From contig JACEFZ010003474.1 in the NCBI GenBank assembly GCA_014155875.1, forward strand, positions 318,501 to 382,500: a stretch of 64,000 bases of DNA, given 5' to 3'. The DNA is from Cepaea nemoralis (Eukaryota > Mollusca > Gastropoda > Stylommatophora > Helicidae). The stretch's first letter is position 1. Each line of letters starts with the position of its first letter. This document shows positions 21,180-30,928 of this stretch, piece after piece. Below the pieces are notes generated by a model. The model was not told the DNA's origin, did no database searches, and saw only the letters and a program-made list of their open reading frames with translations. A program made the position numbers and the translations under genes.

Positions 21180-22040
21180 TAGACCTTTTTGTGTTTTTAA
21201 AAACATATATTGAAAACAACAAGCGGTCATAAGACTGATAATGCAGTAAATATCAGACTATTAAGAGAGGTATTTAACAGGGATGTGTAATGTCTCCAGA
21301 TGTTTTGTTTTCCGTATGCGATGAAAATACTGAGAAATTTAGAAGATAGAGGAATCGACATTGGCGGACATAACATCAACAATATTATAAAAGAAATACC
21401 TCAAAGTAAAATACGGGTAAAAGGGAAAATTCTTATACAAGTGAATCGGTACAACTATCTCGGAACATTCATAACATCTGATGGTGGGTGCCTTGAAGAG
21501 ATTAGAACAAGAATGGCTATGAAACAGTTGCCTAATGTAAAATGGAATGCATAACATAGCCTACTGATCCAAAAAAAAAAAAAACGTCAATTGCAACGAA
21601 AGAAAAAAAGTGTTTAAGTACTACATAGAATCTGTACTGCTGTAGGGGTGTGAAATATGGACAATGAGCAGACAAATTGAAAAACATCTAACTGCAGTGG
21701 AGATGTGGATTCTGAGGGAAATGCAAAGAGTACCATGGACAGATAGAAAAGACAGTGAGCAAGTCCTGCGAGAAACAAATAAAAACTGTAAAGTGATTAG
21801 AGAAATTAGCGTAGACACGAGATTTTTTTTGCGCACTTTATGAGAAGAGATAAACAAGAGAATGTGGTGACAACTGACAAGATTGAGGGAGACAAAAAAC
21901 ATTGAATGCAAAGAAGTAAATATCTGGATGGCTTGGCCAAGTGGCATGGTAGAGAGAAAAACATCTAGCTGATCCACGACTCTGGTGATCGCGTAAGATG
22001 GCGAAACGTGACCGCCCACGCTTATCGTCATGACACATAA
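21180..22040 (+). mobile_element. LINE copy (family A), RT C-terminal half, decayed
   Basis: Pieces read QGCVMSPD, then MKILRNLEDRGIDIGG, IQVNRYNYLGTFITSDGG, CEIWTMSRQIEKHLTAVEMWILREMQR and an end like LIHDSGD. The order is that of the well-preserved copy at 25010-25537. A poly-A run near 21571 and several frameshifts show inactivity. Confidence 0.8.
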
Positions 22041-22429
22041 TGATGATGAACGTGAGCCATTGGTTAATCACCTCAGTCAAATGAAATAAAATCACCCCGA
22101 CAGTGTGTGTTAAAGCGCAGGTTGACGACGAAGGGCAAGAATTACTGACGGTCTAGTTTTGTTGATGCTAGTTTCAAGTTTTAAGTAAAGAACACACACG
22201 CAGGCGACCAGTAATCAGTGTACAACGAAATAAATTGTAACTGTGCATATGCAGACTCAACCATTTGCTTTAAAACGGTCGGTGCTGTACGTACATAATG
22301 TGTGTTTATCTATGCGGTGTCAGCATTTTTACTGAGCTTCACTCCATACGGCAAGTCGGCGTTCTTGCTTATTCTTTGGCTGATTTATGCAGTACCATGA
22401 TGTCGACAGCAATCGCAGTCAATTAGCAG
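22041..22429. other. Unassigned region
   Basis: About 390 bp between family-A LINE pieces. No feature was recognised. Confidence 0.3.
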
Positions 22430-22492
22430 ATATTCACTTCTTTGCCTTCAATGAATTTTTTCTCCCTCAATCTTGTCAATTGTCACCACATT
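22430..22492 (-). mobile_element. Small inverted LINE family A fragment
   Basis: CTCCCTCAATCTTGTCAATTG and the flanking bases are the reverse complement of 21858-21930, forming an inverted repeat of about 60 bp arms separated by 500 bp. Confidence 0.7.
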
Positions 22493-22494
22493 CG

Positions 22495-23030
22495 CTAGGA
22501 GATGTGGTTCTATAGAAGATTGCTGAAAATTAATTGGACTGCCAAAAAGAGCAATCAGGACGTTTTAAGGGAAGCTGTGCCGCAAAGACAACTTATCACA
22601 AACATCAGAAAGAGGCACCCATCGTTTTTTGGCCCACGTACAATCCATCCATCCATTATGTGTCATGTATATAAGCGTGGGCGGTCATGTTCTGTCGTCT
22701 CACTCGATCACAAAAGTCGTGGATCAGCTCCGTTTTCCTGTCTCGACCATGCCACGTGGCCAAGCCATCCAGGTATTTACTTCTCGGTCTTCCCCTTGGT
22801 CTCTTACCTTGGTCACGTTATGAGAAGACAAAAACTAGAACATGTTGTGACAACCGGAAAGATTTGCAGAAAGAGAAATAGGGGAAGACCGCGTGAGAAG
22901 ATTCTTGACATTCTTGTGTCATGGTACGGGAGGGAGTCAACACACGAATTGATCCATGACTTCGGAGATTGTAATTTGTGGAGAGGCAAGAGTGCCCACA
23001 CCAACCGGCAATGCACTAGATGATGATGAT
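22495..23030 (+). mobile_element. LINE family A 3' end with nested insertion
   Basis: The frame starts MWFYRRLLKINWTAKK, continues to PSFFG, is interrupted by 22640-22807, and resumes GHVMRR-KLEHVVTTGKI, RGRPREKILDILVSWYGRE, then ELIHDFGDCNLWRG. It ends in ATGATGATGAT. The open frame of 173 codons across the region is fused by chance through the insert. Confidence 0.85.
22640..22807 (-). mobile_element. Inverted LINE family A 3' fragment nested in the same family
   Basis: In the minus sense it ends CATTATGTGTCATG-like and ATGGATGGATGG, the 3' tail of family A. The host LINE resumes immediately after. TTGGCCCACGT near 22630-22639 and TTGGTCACGT near 22809-22818 look like the duplicated target. 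Confidence 0.8.
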
Positions 23031-23243
23031 ACCAACATTCTGTCTGCGATATATACATGACTTCTGAATAGAACAATCAGTCCAGTACACAACAAGTAGT
23101 AACACGTGAATGGACCACGCTTAAGTCCAAAGCAAACGAACAAACGAAAAAATACCCAAAAAAAACAAAACAACAACAACAACAAGAGACAAATGTGACT
23201 CCTCTTTAATAACAGAGAAACGAAATAGGTTGAACTGCAGTAT

Positions 23244-23376
23244 CCGGGAAGGTTAACCCGGTCAACAAATGCCCGCAGAAGTCGGATGTGTCGGCCTAAC
23301 GGCGCAAGAACGCAGCTCTGCTGTAAACAGGCACAACGCAATCACATCCGAAAAAAAACTCCGGATGAACGAAGAA
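23244..23376 (+). mobile_element. GAA-tailed SINE-like repeat, reference copy
   Basis: The 133-bp element runs from CCGGGAAGGTTAACCCGG through GTCGGATGTGTCGGCC, CGGCGCAAGAACGCAGC, TGTAAACAGGCACAACGC and an A-run hairpin (TCCG, A8, CTCCGGA) to GAACGAA. Perfect 12-bp repeats GAACTGCAGTAT lie at 23232-23243 and 23377-23388. No A or B box was identified, so it may not be tRNA-derived. Confidence 0.93.
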
Positions 23377-23388
23377 GAACTGCAGTAT

Positions 23389-23770
23389 AGCTGCGCAGAT
23401 GCAATGGGTAAATCAACAAAAACGGAATATGGAAAAGGTTGGCTTTACGAAAACACAGTCACAAGTGACACAAATGGGCATTACGACAGGAAAGTCTTTG
23501 TTGGCACACAAAAACAAGACGACACTGATACGACATATTTTCGTTTAAATTGCCAGATCTATCGATATATGAAACCCATAATCGGGCACTCTCACGAAGT
23601 TTATACTTCACCTCAACACCGCAAGGTACAAGAGGAACACGAGATGAGATGAGATGAAATTGCCAGATTAGGTCCTCGCGACGTCTGAACCATAGGGCGC
23701 GAAAATCAAAATGCACTATCGGGGGCTCTATTGGTCAGCTTAAAGAAAGTGATGTTGTGTATAAAGTGTA
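23389..23770 (+). other. Short open frame split by two retroelement insertions
   Basis: Between and beyond the two insertions at 23244-23376 and 23559-23656, the flanking DNA shares one reading frame with a stop at about 23769-23771. Setting both insertions aside leaves about 100 codons without a stop, rich in charged residues. No domain was recognised. It may be an old exon or chance. Confidence 0.3.
23559..23656 (+). mobile_element. LINE family B 3' end, 98-bp insertion
   Basis: CTATCGATATATGAAACCC through CACCGCAAGGTACAAGAGGA to a (GAGAT)n tail matches the 3' end of the LINE at 32866-34075. Perfect 12-bp repeats AAATTGCCAGAT flank it at 23547-23558 and 23657-23668. Confidence 0.9.
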
Positions 23771-23859
23771 AGCCAGACGAAATACATGAATAAAAAGAAA
23801 GGGGAGGGGGGGGGTGTTCCGATATCTGTAGAGATCGGCAAAGAAAGGGAAGAGTACAT

Positions 23860-24230
23860 AAATAGTGAAGTTCATTTTGTGTTCCTCCTTCAATGGTCTG
23901 GGTACCAACCTTGAGCACACTTTCTTAAATTTCAATCGATCATGCATTATGCTGTATGCTAAACTACGTGAGCACCCTATTGCAGATGCTACCGAATATA
24001 TCGTTACTCGCCTGTCACCTCTAATAATCTCCTCCACCCGCTGCACGGATGCTTCTATTGCAATCTAAACAGGACGACCAGATTGGATGTCATCAACAAT
24101 TTTAGAGCGTCCTTGAGAAATTTTTCTACCCAGCTATGCACCGCTTTACGGGACAAACATTTGTCAGCATAAACAGGAAGCGTTTCCTTATGAATGTCCT
24201 TTGCATGCAGTCCTCCCCCCCCCCCCACAC
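23860..24230 (-). pseudogene. Mariner-type transposase, N-terminal fragment
   Basis: Minus-strand frames read LHAKDIHKETLPVYADKCLSRKAVHSWVEKF, then RVEEIIRGDRRVTIYSVASAIGCS, then LAYSIMHDRLKFKKVC-RLVPR. These are the two helix-turn-helix DNA-binding regions of a SETMAR-like mariner transposase up to the HMAR linker. A frame change near 24070 and a poly-G/CA tract at the start break it. The DDD core is absent. Confidence 0.8.
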
Positions 24231-24275
24231 ACACACACGTACACACGCACGCACGCAAGCACACACACAAAACGC
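24210..24275. repeat. Poly-C and (CA)n microsatellite
   Basis: A run of 13 C followed by CA-rich repeats with ACGC interruptions. It lies in the start region of the mariner remnant. Confidence 0.85.
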
Positions 24276-24582
24276 ACAACAGCACGTTGCTTTTTGGTTG
24301 TACACTCCGTAAATACAGTTGCCATTTTGTTTATACGCTGCGCATGAGCATGAGACACCCAGCGCCATCTGACGAACGGGAATATAAAGTTCGATTTTGC
24401 TGTCACCTGATGACACCTGTAGAAAACACCAACTACATTTACCTGCCATCCCACAGAACTGTGTGACTTATTTATTGACTCGCCCTCGTACATATGTTGT
24501 AATTGTTTGTTCTTTTATTCTCACTGTTATGATTCTTTCTGATATATATTTTATTTCTACTATTCCTCTTGCTAGCCGTGGT

Positions 24583-25660
24583 TCAATGACTATTCACACA
24601 CCGTATCTTGCCTCTTCTTGCTATTCCTCGCCAGTGTGTGAACACATGGTCATTTCCATCGTCACGCACTATCTGACGTCTCACACGCTCAGTGTCTGAC
24701 CTATCTGCAATCATTTTCTCTGTTGTATTTATTCCATACCTAATCTTTCCCCTCCATGCAACGTGATTAGCAGCGACTTGCTCCCAGAGTGCAATATCAA
24801 TGCCTGTACCATTCATGTTCTGCTTACAGACATCTTTGTACCCCAGCAAAGGCCGTTCCCGAGATCTTTTACCCATCTGTATTACACCTAAAAATGTACT
24901 TTCGTATTCTATCATCGTCCATCCTCCCAATGTGTCCTATCCATCTACGAGGACAGCATGGGACAAACCGCCATATCACCCAATCTTTCCAGTACTCCAG
25001 TACTTGTGGATGAATCGCCATGGCAAAAGTAGCCTTTAGCAAGATGAAAAACATATTGACCAATAAAAAGATGTCAATTGAAACGAGAAAAAGAGTGTTG
25101 AGATGCTACATTGAACCTGTACTTTTATATGGATGTGAAGCGTGGACAATGAGCAGTCAGGCTGAAAAACATCTGATGGCTGTAGAGATGTGGTTTCTGA
25201 GGAAAATGCAAAGAATACCATGGACAGCCAGAAAGACCAATGAACAAGTCCTTCAAGAAACAAATGAAGTTCGTAAACTGATTAGAGACATTAGACGTGG
25301 ACAGTCCCAATTTTTTGGGCATGTTATGAGAAGAAATGGATTGGAGAATTTGGTGACAACTGGTAAGATCGAGGGGAACAGACCAAGGGGAAGACCTAGA
25401 AGCAAGTACCTGGATGGCTTGGCCTTGTGGCATGGTCGAGACAGAAACACGGAGCTGATCCACGACTCTGGTGATCGAGTGAGATGGCAGAACATGACCG
25501 CCCACGCTTACCGGCATGTCACATGATGGATGGATGGAGTACTTGTGGTCCTATCTTATCCTGCCACATAGATAGATGACTTGACAGGCCAGGACTTTTG
25601 TTTTGGCATTAAGCTTTCTGTTCTTCCATATTCTCTTTGTTAACCTCTCCCTACAGCTGT
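24583..25660 (-). mobile_element. LINE C-terminal region, antisense, split by another LINE
   Basis: On the minus strand: NRKLNAKTKV near 25610, then WIGHIGRMDDDRIRKYIF near 24930-24890, then RERPLLGYKDVCKQNMN, DIALWEQVAANHVAWRGKI and a basic end (ERVRRQIVR). This is the C-terminus of a LINE whose intact form ends in a zinc-finger-like segment, which is degenerate here. A sense LINE is inserted at 25010-25537. Confidence 0.8.
25010..25537 (+). mobile_element. LINE family A, best-preserved 3' copy
   Basis: Open frame 25020-25526 covers the last 168 residues of ORF2: KVAFSKMKNIL, YIEPVLLYGCEAWTM, AVEMWFLRKMQRIPWTARK, FFGHVMRRNGLENLVTTGKI, RGRPRSKYLDGLALWHGRD and LIHDSGDRVRW. The tail is (ATGG)n. 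An 11-bp repeat AGTACTTGTGG flanks the insertion at 24999-25009 and 25538-25548. It lacks the RT catalytic region because of 5' truncation. The open frame suggests it is relatively young. Confidence 0.9.
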
Positions 25661-25689
25661 TAGTTTAACTCGCTCTGTCATAAGAAAGC

Positions 25690-26230
25690 TGTTTACCAAA
25701 GAGCTTACTTTGATCATTTGATGAGAAGAGAGGCGCCGGGGAACATCGTGACGACTAGAAAGATCAAGGAGAAGAGAGGCAGACCAAGAGAAATGATGCT
25801 GGATGGATTGAGACGGTGACATGGAGGAATATCATCAGCAGTTAATCAAGAACACCAAAGACCGAGATCTGTGGAGAGACATGGAAGCCTACGCCAGTTG
25901 GCAAAGGTACTTTTTTTGCGCTCGCTCGCTTTGAACTCAAGCGTAGTTCATACACACTACTTCTAGTAGTGCTGGACTGAATTTTGCGTGTGGACTAGCT
26001 TTCCCTATTAGCAGTATCTCTCGCCATCAGGCGAACTCACTCTGACTTCAGAGATACTTGTAATTAACGTCCTTAAGTCAAGGACGATAGGTCAACATTT
26101 TAGTCCAGCAGGACTGGTGTAGGGGTTGAACCCATTACCTCGGCATCAGCACACCGGAAAACAGGTGATCTTTTCCACTCAGCCATGCTGATCTACGGCA
26201 AGGTACTTGATGATCATCATCATTATAAGA
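25690..26230 (+). mobile_element. LINE family H 3' end, split by a SINE
   Basis: The frame EKRGAGEHRD, then RPREMMLDG-like and TPKTEICGET segments match the nested copy at 4629-4834, with frameshifts. The 3' end (AAGGTACTTGATGATCATC) reappears after the SINE at 25911-26197. Confidence 0.8.
25911..26197 (-). mobile_element. tRNA-derived SINE with Leu-like head (family L)
   Basis: On the minus strand the head reads CATGGCTGAGTGG (A box) then GGGTTCAACCCC (B box), spaced like a tRNA with a long variable arm. A body with TCTCGCCATCAGGCGAAC (plus sense) follows, ending in A7. The flanks GGCAAAGGTAC (25900-25910) and GGCAAGGTAC (26198-26207) are the target duplication. A partial relative is at 38095-38265. 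Confidence 0.88.
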
Positions 26231-26959
26231 AGCTGTACTTTAAAGGTATTTTCATTTTGATCTACATTATTAGCATCATAGCATTATGGGACAAATGGAG
26301 TTAAAGTAACATTTGAGATAACGTGGATTAATGATTAATGTATTAAACTGGAACAGAAGCACAAAGTAATAAACGTGTCATGTGTTGGGCAGTAGAACTG
26401 AAAGAGTTAAAACTAAACACATTTTGCTCCTATATTGTTCAAGTGCAAACAGATAAATTTTAATAATAAGCATTATTAATATTATTCATTAACAATTTCA
26501 ATCTGTGGGTTGTTTCATCTTCGTGTTGGCCCATATAGGAATGTTTGGGCACCTTGAAAGAGAAATAAGTGCCCCTATCAGAAACTATACACCTTGTGTG
26601 ACCTTTGAACTCCTACACGTTGAGACTGAGACTCGACATCAGCAGGCTTGTGTCTGAGGAGAGGTTTGGGCCCCGAATACAGCGGTAAGTATTTTTATCA
26701 ATCAGTTTTTAAAACGGAAATAAAAACTTTTCCTAAGTATTAATATTTCAATGTCATAACAGAGCTGTTGACAGTGCACTGGCTATCCAGCATGAACAGT
26801 CAACGATCAATCCCCCAGTGGTGAACGGTCTCATTTACTGGAGACTGGGATTCTTAGCCCCGCCTCTTGACCTTAACCCGACCGCTAGGTTTGTAGATGT
26901 ACAGCTATTCAAAGAAGTCTGGGTTCACATAAAATGTAAAGAAATAGAGGATCTAGAAA
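26231..26959. other. Unassigned region
   Basis: AT-rich, with a GC-richer patch at 26560-26690 and 26810-26890. No domain or repeat family was recognised. Confidence 0.3.
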
Positions 26960-27363
26960 TAAAACACAACTCAAAAGGATTGCATGAAAATATAAAAAAG
27001 ATTTACACCCCAAAAAAATATAGCAAAATGGCACAAAATATATATATATATAATTGCATGGACAGAATAACAACAGTGGATGTAAAATAAAGCAGTAGAG
27101 GAAAATAAAAATAGTGAGAAATTATAAATTATACTAGTTATAGTTGATAAATAATACCGATGTAATAAAAAAGATGAACAGAACACACGGGGGATTTATG
27201 TTAGAACAACAGAGGCAATAAACCAAAACTGTAATAATCAAGATGGACCAAACTCAAACAACAAAGGCTGAAGTAGAGAAAGTTATTTAAAAAATTGAAA
27301 CAAAAAAGGCTCCAGGTTCTGACAAGATAGCACTGATAGTGATACTATCACAGAATTATGTAA

Positions 27364-27439
<76 letters not shown>

Positions 27440-28400
27440 CTAGGAACAACCTTGAGGATTTGAAAACATCCATTTTCATCACACTACCCAAGAAGCCAAG
27501 AGCTTTTGATTGTGAAGCTTAATGAGCTATATAACTAAGGATATCCTCAAGGTCATACAAGAAAGAATTCAAAATAGATGAGAAAGTAGCTGAAGACCAG
27601 AGGCTCTAGAGAAGCCATAATCTGTTTGAGAATATTGATTGAAAAATATGCATATATGTATGTTTTATAGACTACAAGAAAGCTTTTGACAGAGTACAAT
27701 ATGAATGATTAATTACATGTCTTCAGGATATACGAGTAGACGGAAAGGACATCAGACTTATTAGTAACTTGTACAAGGGACAAGTGGTGACAATTAGATA
27801 TGGAAATAAGTATTAATCACCCATTGAGATCAAAAGTAGTATGACAGTAATGTACATTGCCACCAAACCTCTTAAACTTACATACACAAAGAATTTTTAA
27901 TTAAGTCAAACTGCCTTGACTTAACATTAATGGAAGAATCATAAACAATCTTAGGAATGCTGATGATACCTTGTTACTAGCAGAAAGCGAGCAAGAGTTA
28001 CAAGACCTAGTGGAACAAGTAAACATGCATAGTGCAGAATGTGGCTTAGATATTAATATCTAAAAAGAAAAAAACTATGATAATTAGCAGTGGAAAGGAT
28101 AGATTATCAATGAATATCACAGTAAATGGGAAGATACTATTACGAGCGACAAGTTTCTCCTATCTTGGACATGTAATAATTAATAGATGATGGCAGAAGT
28201 GAAAAGGATATCAGAAAGATAATAGTAAAGGCCAAACATGTTTTCAACATCATGAAATCAGTATTAAAATCTAGAGAGATTAACAACACATTAAAAAAGA
28301 GGATTGTCAAATGTTATGTATATTGAACACTACTATTTGGCACTGTAGCCTGGACAATGAACAAGCAACCAGAAAGCTGGTTACAGGCCCTGGAGACAAG
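26960..28400 (+). mobile_element. LINE family J, RT-bearing, heavily decayed
   Basis: Fragments in order: HENIKKIY, TKAEVEKVI with KAPGSDKI, FIDYKKAFDRV (first catalytic Asp region), ADDTLLLAESEQELQDLVEQVN (catalytic ADD), then FSYLGHVII and ERIVK-like, AWTMNKQPESW. The spacing fits one copy of about 1.4 kb. Many stops and an internal (TA)n tract at 27366-27436 break it. Confidence 0.8.
27366..27436. repeat. (TA)n microsatellite
   Basis: About 35 uninterrupted TA dinucleotides inside the decayed LINE. Confidence 0.95.
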
Positions 28401-28799
28401 TAAACAAGTCGGTGATCAAGACTCCTTATGGTGTCTCCACATAATGTTATACTTCTTCTTGGATAAGAGCCTCCTTTCATCTTGATTGGCAGAGTTAATT
28501 TCTCTTTCCTTTTCTTCAGACTTGTTCATGGTTGGATAGATTTTGCAGCTGGGGAAGCCAGTCCCCTACCAACTCTCCTTAATTACAACATGTATGGTAG
28601 GGGTCCTGGTAACACACAGGCGAGCATCGATAGCTAGCATGCAAAATATTGGATTGAAGATCAGAGTGGCAAGTCAAGAGCAGCACACAAAATGCATGAG
28701 TATGCTTGTCACTGAACTTGCAGAATTAGTTGCTGAATGCTGATAGATTTATTATGGAAGCGATAATTACACCTATGGAATATGTCTGGAGCATGTAGA
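28401..28799. other. Unassigned region
   Basis: No gene or repeat family was recognised. A 66-codon open frame at 28543-28743 is not supported. Confidence 0.3.
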
Positions 28800-28998
28800 A
28801 ATAAAGGGCCTTTTTCCATATCACGTGGCGTATTTGGTAAAAGGTGCTAATTTCCATATTTTCATAGATCAGTCGGCACTTGATGGATGATGGTTCAATA
28901 TTACATTGATCACCTTTACTTCCCAGAACATTTCCTGGTACCCAGTTTAAGTCTATTCGACCTGGGAGCTCAGGCACATTTTTTATAAAATATCCCCA
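28800..28998 (-). mobile_element. SINE family B fragment, antisense
   Basis: Reverse of the family-B 3' body: GGTGCTAATTTCC, GATCAGTCGGCACTTGATGG, ATCACCTTTACTTCCCAG and GACCTGGGAGCTC. The tRNA head is lost. The 3' end GGCCCTTTATTT is shared with the copy split by the hAT element at 40965-43191. Confidence 0.75.
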
Positions 28999-29150
28999 CT
29001 TCAAGGAGAAATTAGACACAGGCCCAAGGGTCCTGCATGCAGTCAAGCTAGCCATTGCGTTGCTACTGCTTCTATGTCTGGAGTGCATTTATGATGATTC
29101 ACGCTGAATTGAAGCCAGGTTTCCTATGGCTAGATGTATAGTAATGTTTA

Positions 29151-30484
29151 AGGTGTGTTCGTTTGAAATCTGTTCGTGCCGCACCGCACGTAATATTGTA
29201 CGTTGAACATGATCATGTCATAGTCATGTGATAAGTACTGACCAATGAATAAAAGAGCACATGCTTAATGTCCCATGATGCATAGGTTCTGTTTCTGACC
29301 ATTGAGACAATGGCCAGGTTGATCCAAAATCCATCCAAAGAAGCTCAAAGAGCAATGATTCAGTTTCTTTCATTTGAAGGATGTTGACCAGTGGACATTC
29401 ATCGAAGAATGCAGGCAGCATACGGTAACAAATGTGTGTCAAAGACAACAGTGACAGACTGGGCACGAATGTTTTGGAAAGGACGTCAGTTCGCGACAGA
29501 TCTTCAATGGCTGGGTCAAGTGCATATTGTCGCAACAGAAAAAACCATCGTCAAAATTGATGCAGCAGTACAGATGAACCGTTGTCAAAACATACGTTCG
29601 CTAGCGAAAGAATTTGATGTGTCAATTGGGACAATTCAAAAGGTCCTTCGTAAGAAACTGCAATATCGGAAGGTGTGTTCACAGTGGGTACCACGTGTGT
29701 TGACCGACCACCAAAAAGAGGAACGCATGGGATGGTATTTGAACCACTTGTTGCACTACAGAGTGGAGGGTGATGCATTTCTCTTCCGCATAGTGGCAGG
29801 CGATGAATTATGGTCTCACCATTTTGAGCTGAGCAGCAAAAGAGAGAGCATGCAATGGAAGCATGCTGGATCACCAAAAGCCAAAAAATTCAAGTTACAG
29901 GTTTCCGCTGGTAAGGTAATGCTGAGCGCATTTTTTTACCATGAAGGGCTATTGTTGTCCGACTTTAAAGAACCTGGTGTCAATATCAACCCTACCCACT
30001 ACTTGCAAACACTAGACAAGCTGCAAAAAGCCATAAAGAATAAACGACCCGGCATGCTTTCTCATGGTGTAATTTTGTTGCACGAGAATGCTCGTCTGCA
30101 TGTCGCAAACATTGCGCAGGAAGCATTAGCAAGGAAGAAGTGGGAAATTCTGCAACATCCAGCCTTTAGTCTTGATTTGTCACCATGTGATTTTCATTTG
30201 TTCGGACCTCTAAAAGAAGCTCTCAAGGGGCAACGATTTCACACAGATGCAGATGTAATGAACGCGGTAAACACTTGGTTCAGTGAGCAACCACAATCCA
30301 TTTTTGCAGACGGCATTCTCCGCCTGCCTATGATTGCCTGAATGCCTACGGCGACTTCTTCTGACAAACCCATGGTGCATAATTCATTCAAAATGAATGC
30401 TTTGTTTAATTCTACCACGCCTGTTAATGTTTCTTTCATGCTTTTGAATAAGGCCATTGGAATTTGTTTCAAATGAACGTCCCT
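29151..30484 (+). mobile_element. Mariner element, near full length
   Basis: The 1334-bp element has ungapped imperfect 26-bp inverted ends (29151-29176 and 30459-30484) that agree at 17 positions, including GTTC and TTTGAAA. TA precedes the left end at 29149-29150. The right side reads AA, one change from the TA expected. Size and TA target are typical of mariner. The right end stops 211 bp before the mARC start codon. Confidence 0.88.
29310..30341 (+). pseudogene. Mariner transposase, disabled
   Basis: From the ATG at 29310 the frame spans 343 codons, the usual mariner length, with one internal TGA at codon 26 (29385-29387). The DNA-binding part has IHRRMQAAYGNKCVSKTTV and IRSLAKEFDVSIGTIQ. 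The linker WVPRVL follows. The catalytic triad region shows GDE (Asp165), HEN at codon 259 where Asp is expected, and the third Asp at codon 294 in SPCDFHLFGPLK, a D34D-type spacing. The nonsense codon plus Asp-to-Glu change at the second catalytic site argue that it is inactive, though the body is otherwise open. Confidence 0.92.
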
Positions 30485-30695
30485 AATATATAAGATTTGT
30501 CTATTAGTGAGTTCATTCCAGAGTTCATTATTATAAATAGATTAATCTCAGATTTGTTTCATGTAATTGACAATTCAGACAGTTATAAATTGTGATAATT
30601 GGATTGAATGTATTACTAATGTGAGAATGTTACCTGTTGAGCAGGTACAGTAAGACAGATTTAGCTCCAGAGTACAGGATACACACAAACGCATC
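30485..30695. promoter_or_regulatory. Short presumed promoter and 5' leader of mARC
   Basis: Only 211 bp separate the mariner end from the mARC ATG. They are AT-rich, with no clear TATA or initiator assigned. The transcription start may lie here, inside the mariner or further upstream. Confidence 0.35.
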
Positions 30696-30928
30696 ATGAA
30701 TGTCTTTGACCAAGGATCAGCTCCAGCCCTCTTTGCTGCCGTCGCTGCCTTTGCAGTTGTCAAGTATGTGGCTGGCCTCAGGTTTCCAAAAATAAAAAAG
30801 AACCAGTACCGCTATGTAGGCAGAGTTGCAGGCATCTGGATTTTCCCGATTAAATCGTTTAAGGGAATAGCCATCCAGGAAGCTGATTGTACACCACTTG
30901 GGATCAAGTGGAAGGAATTTAGAGACAG
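30696..30928 (+). CDS. mARC: mARC exon 1
   Basis: ATG at 30696. Encodes the membrane anchor ([20 protein letters not shown] is hydrophobic) and the start of the MOSC N-domain, ending in the middle of the codon for Arg78. Donor AG|GTACAA. The frame runs on to a stop at 30959-30961 if unspliced. Confidence 0.9.

Noticed and set aside
29391..29393. Mariner transposase start at a GTG
   Set aside because: The frame extends upstream through an in-frame stop at 29385 to an ATG at 29310, with the conserved mariner N-terminus; GTG is not a start here.
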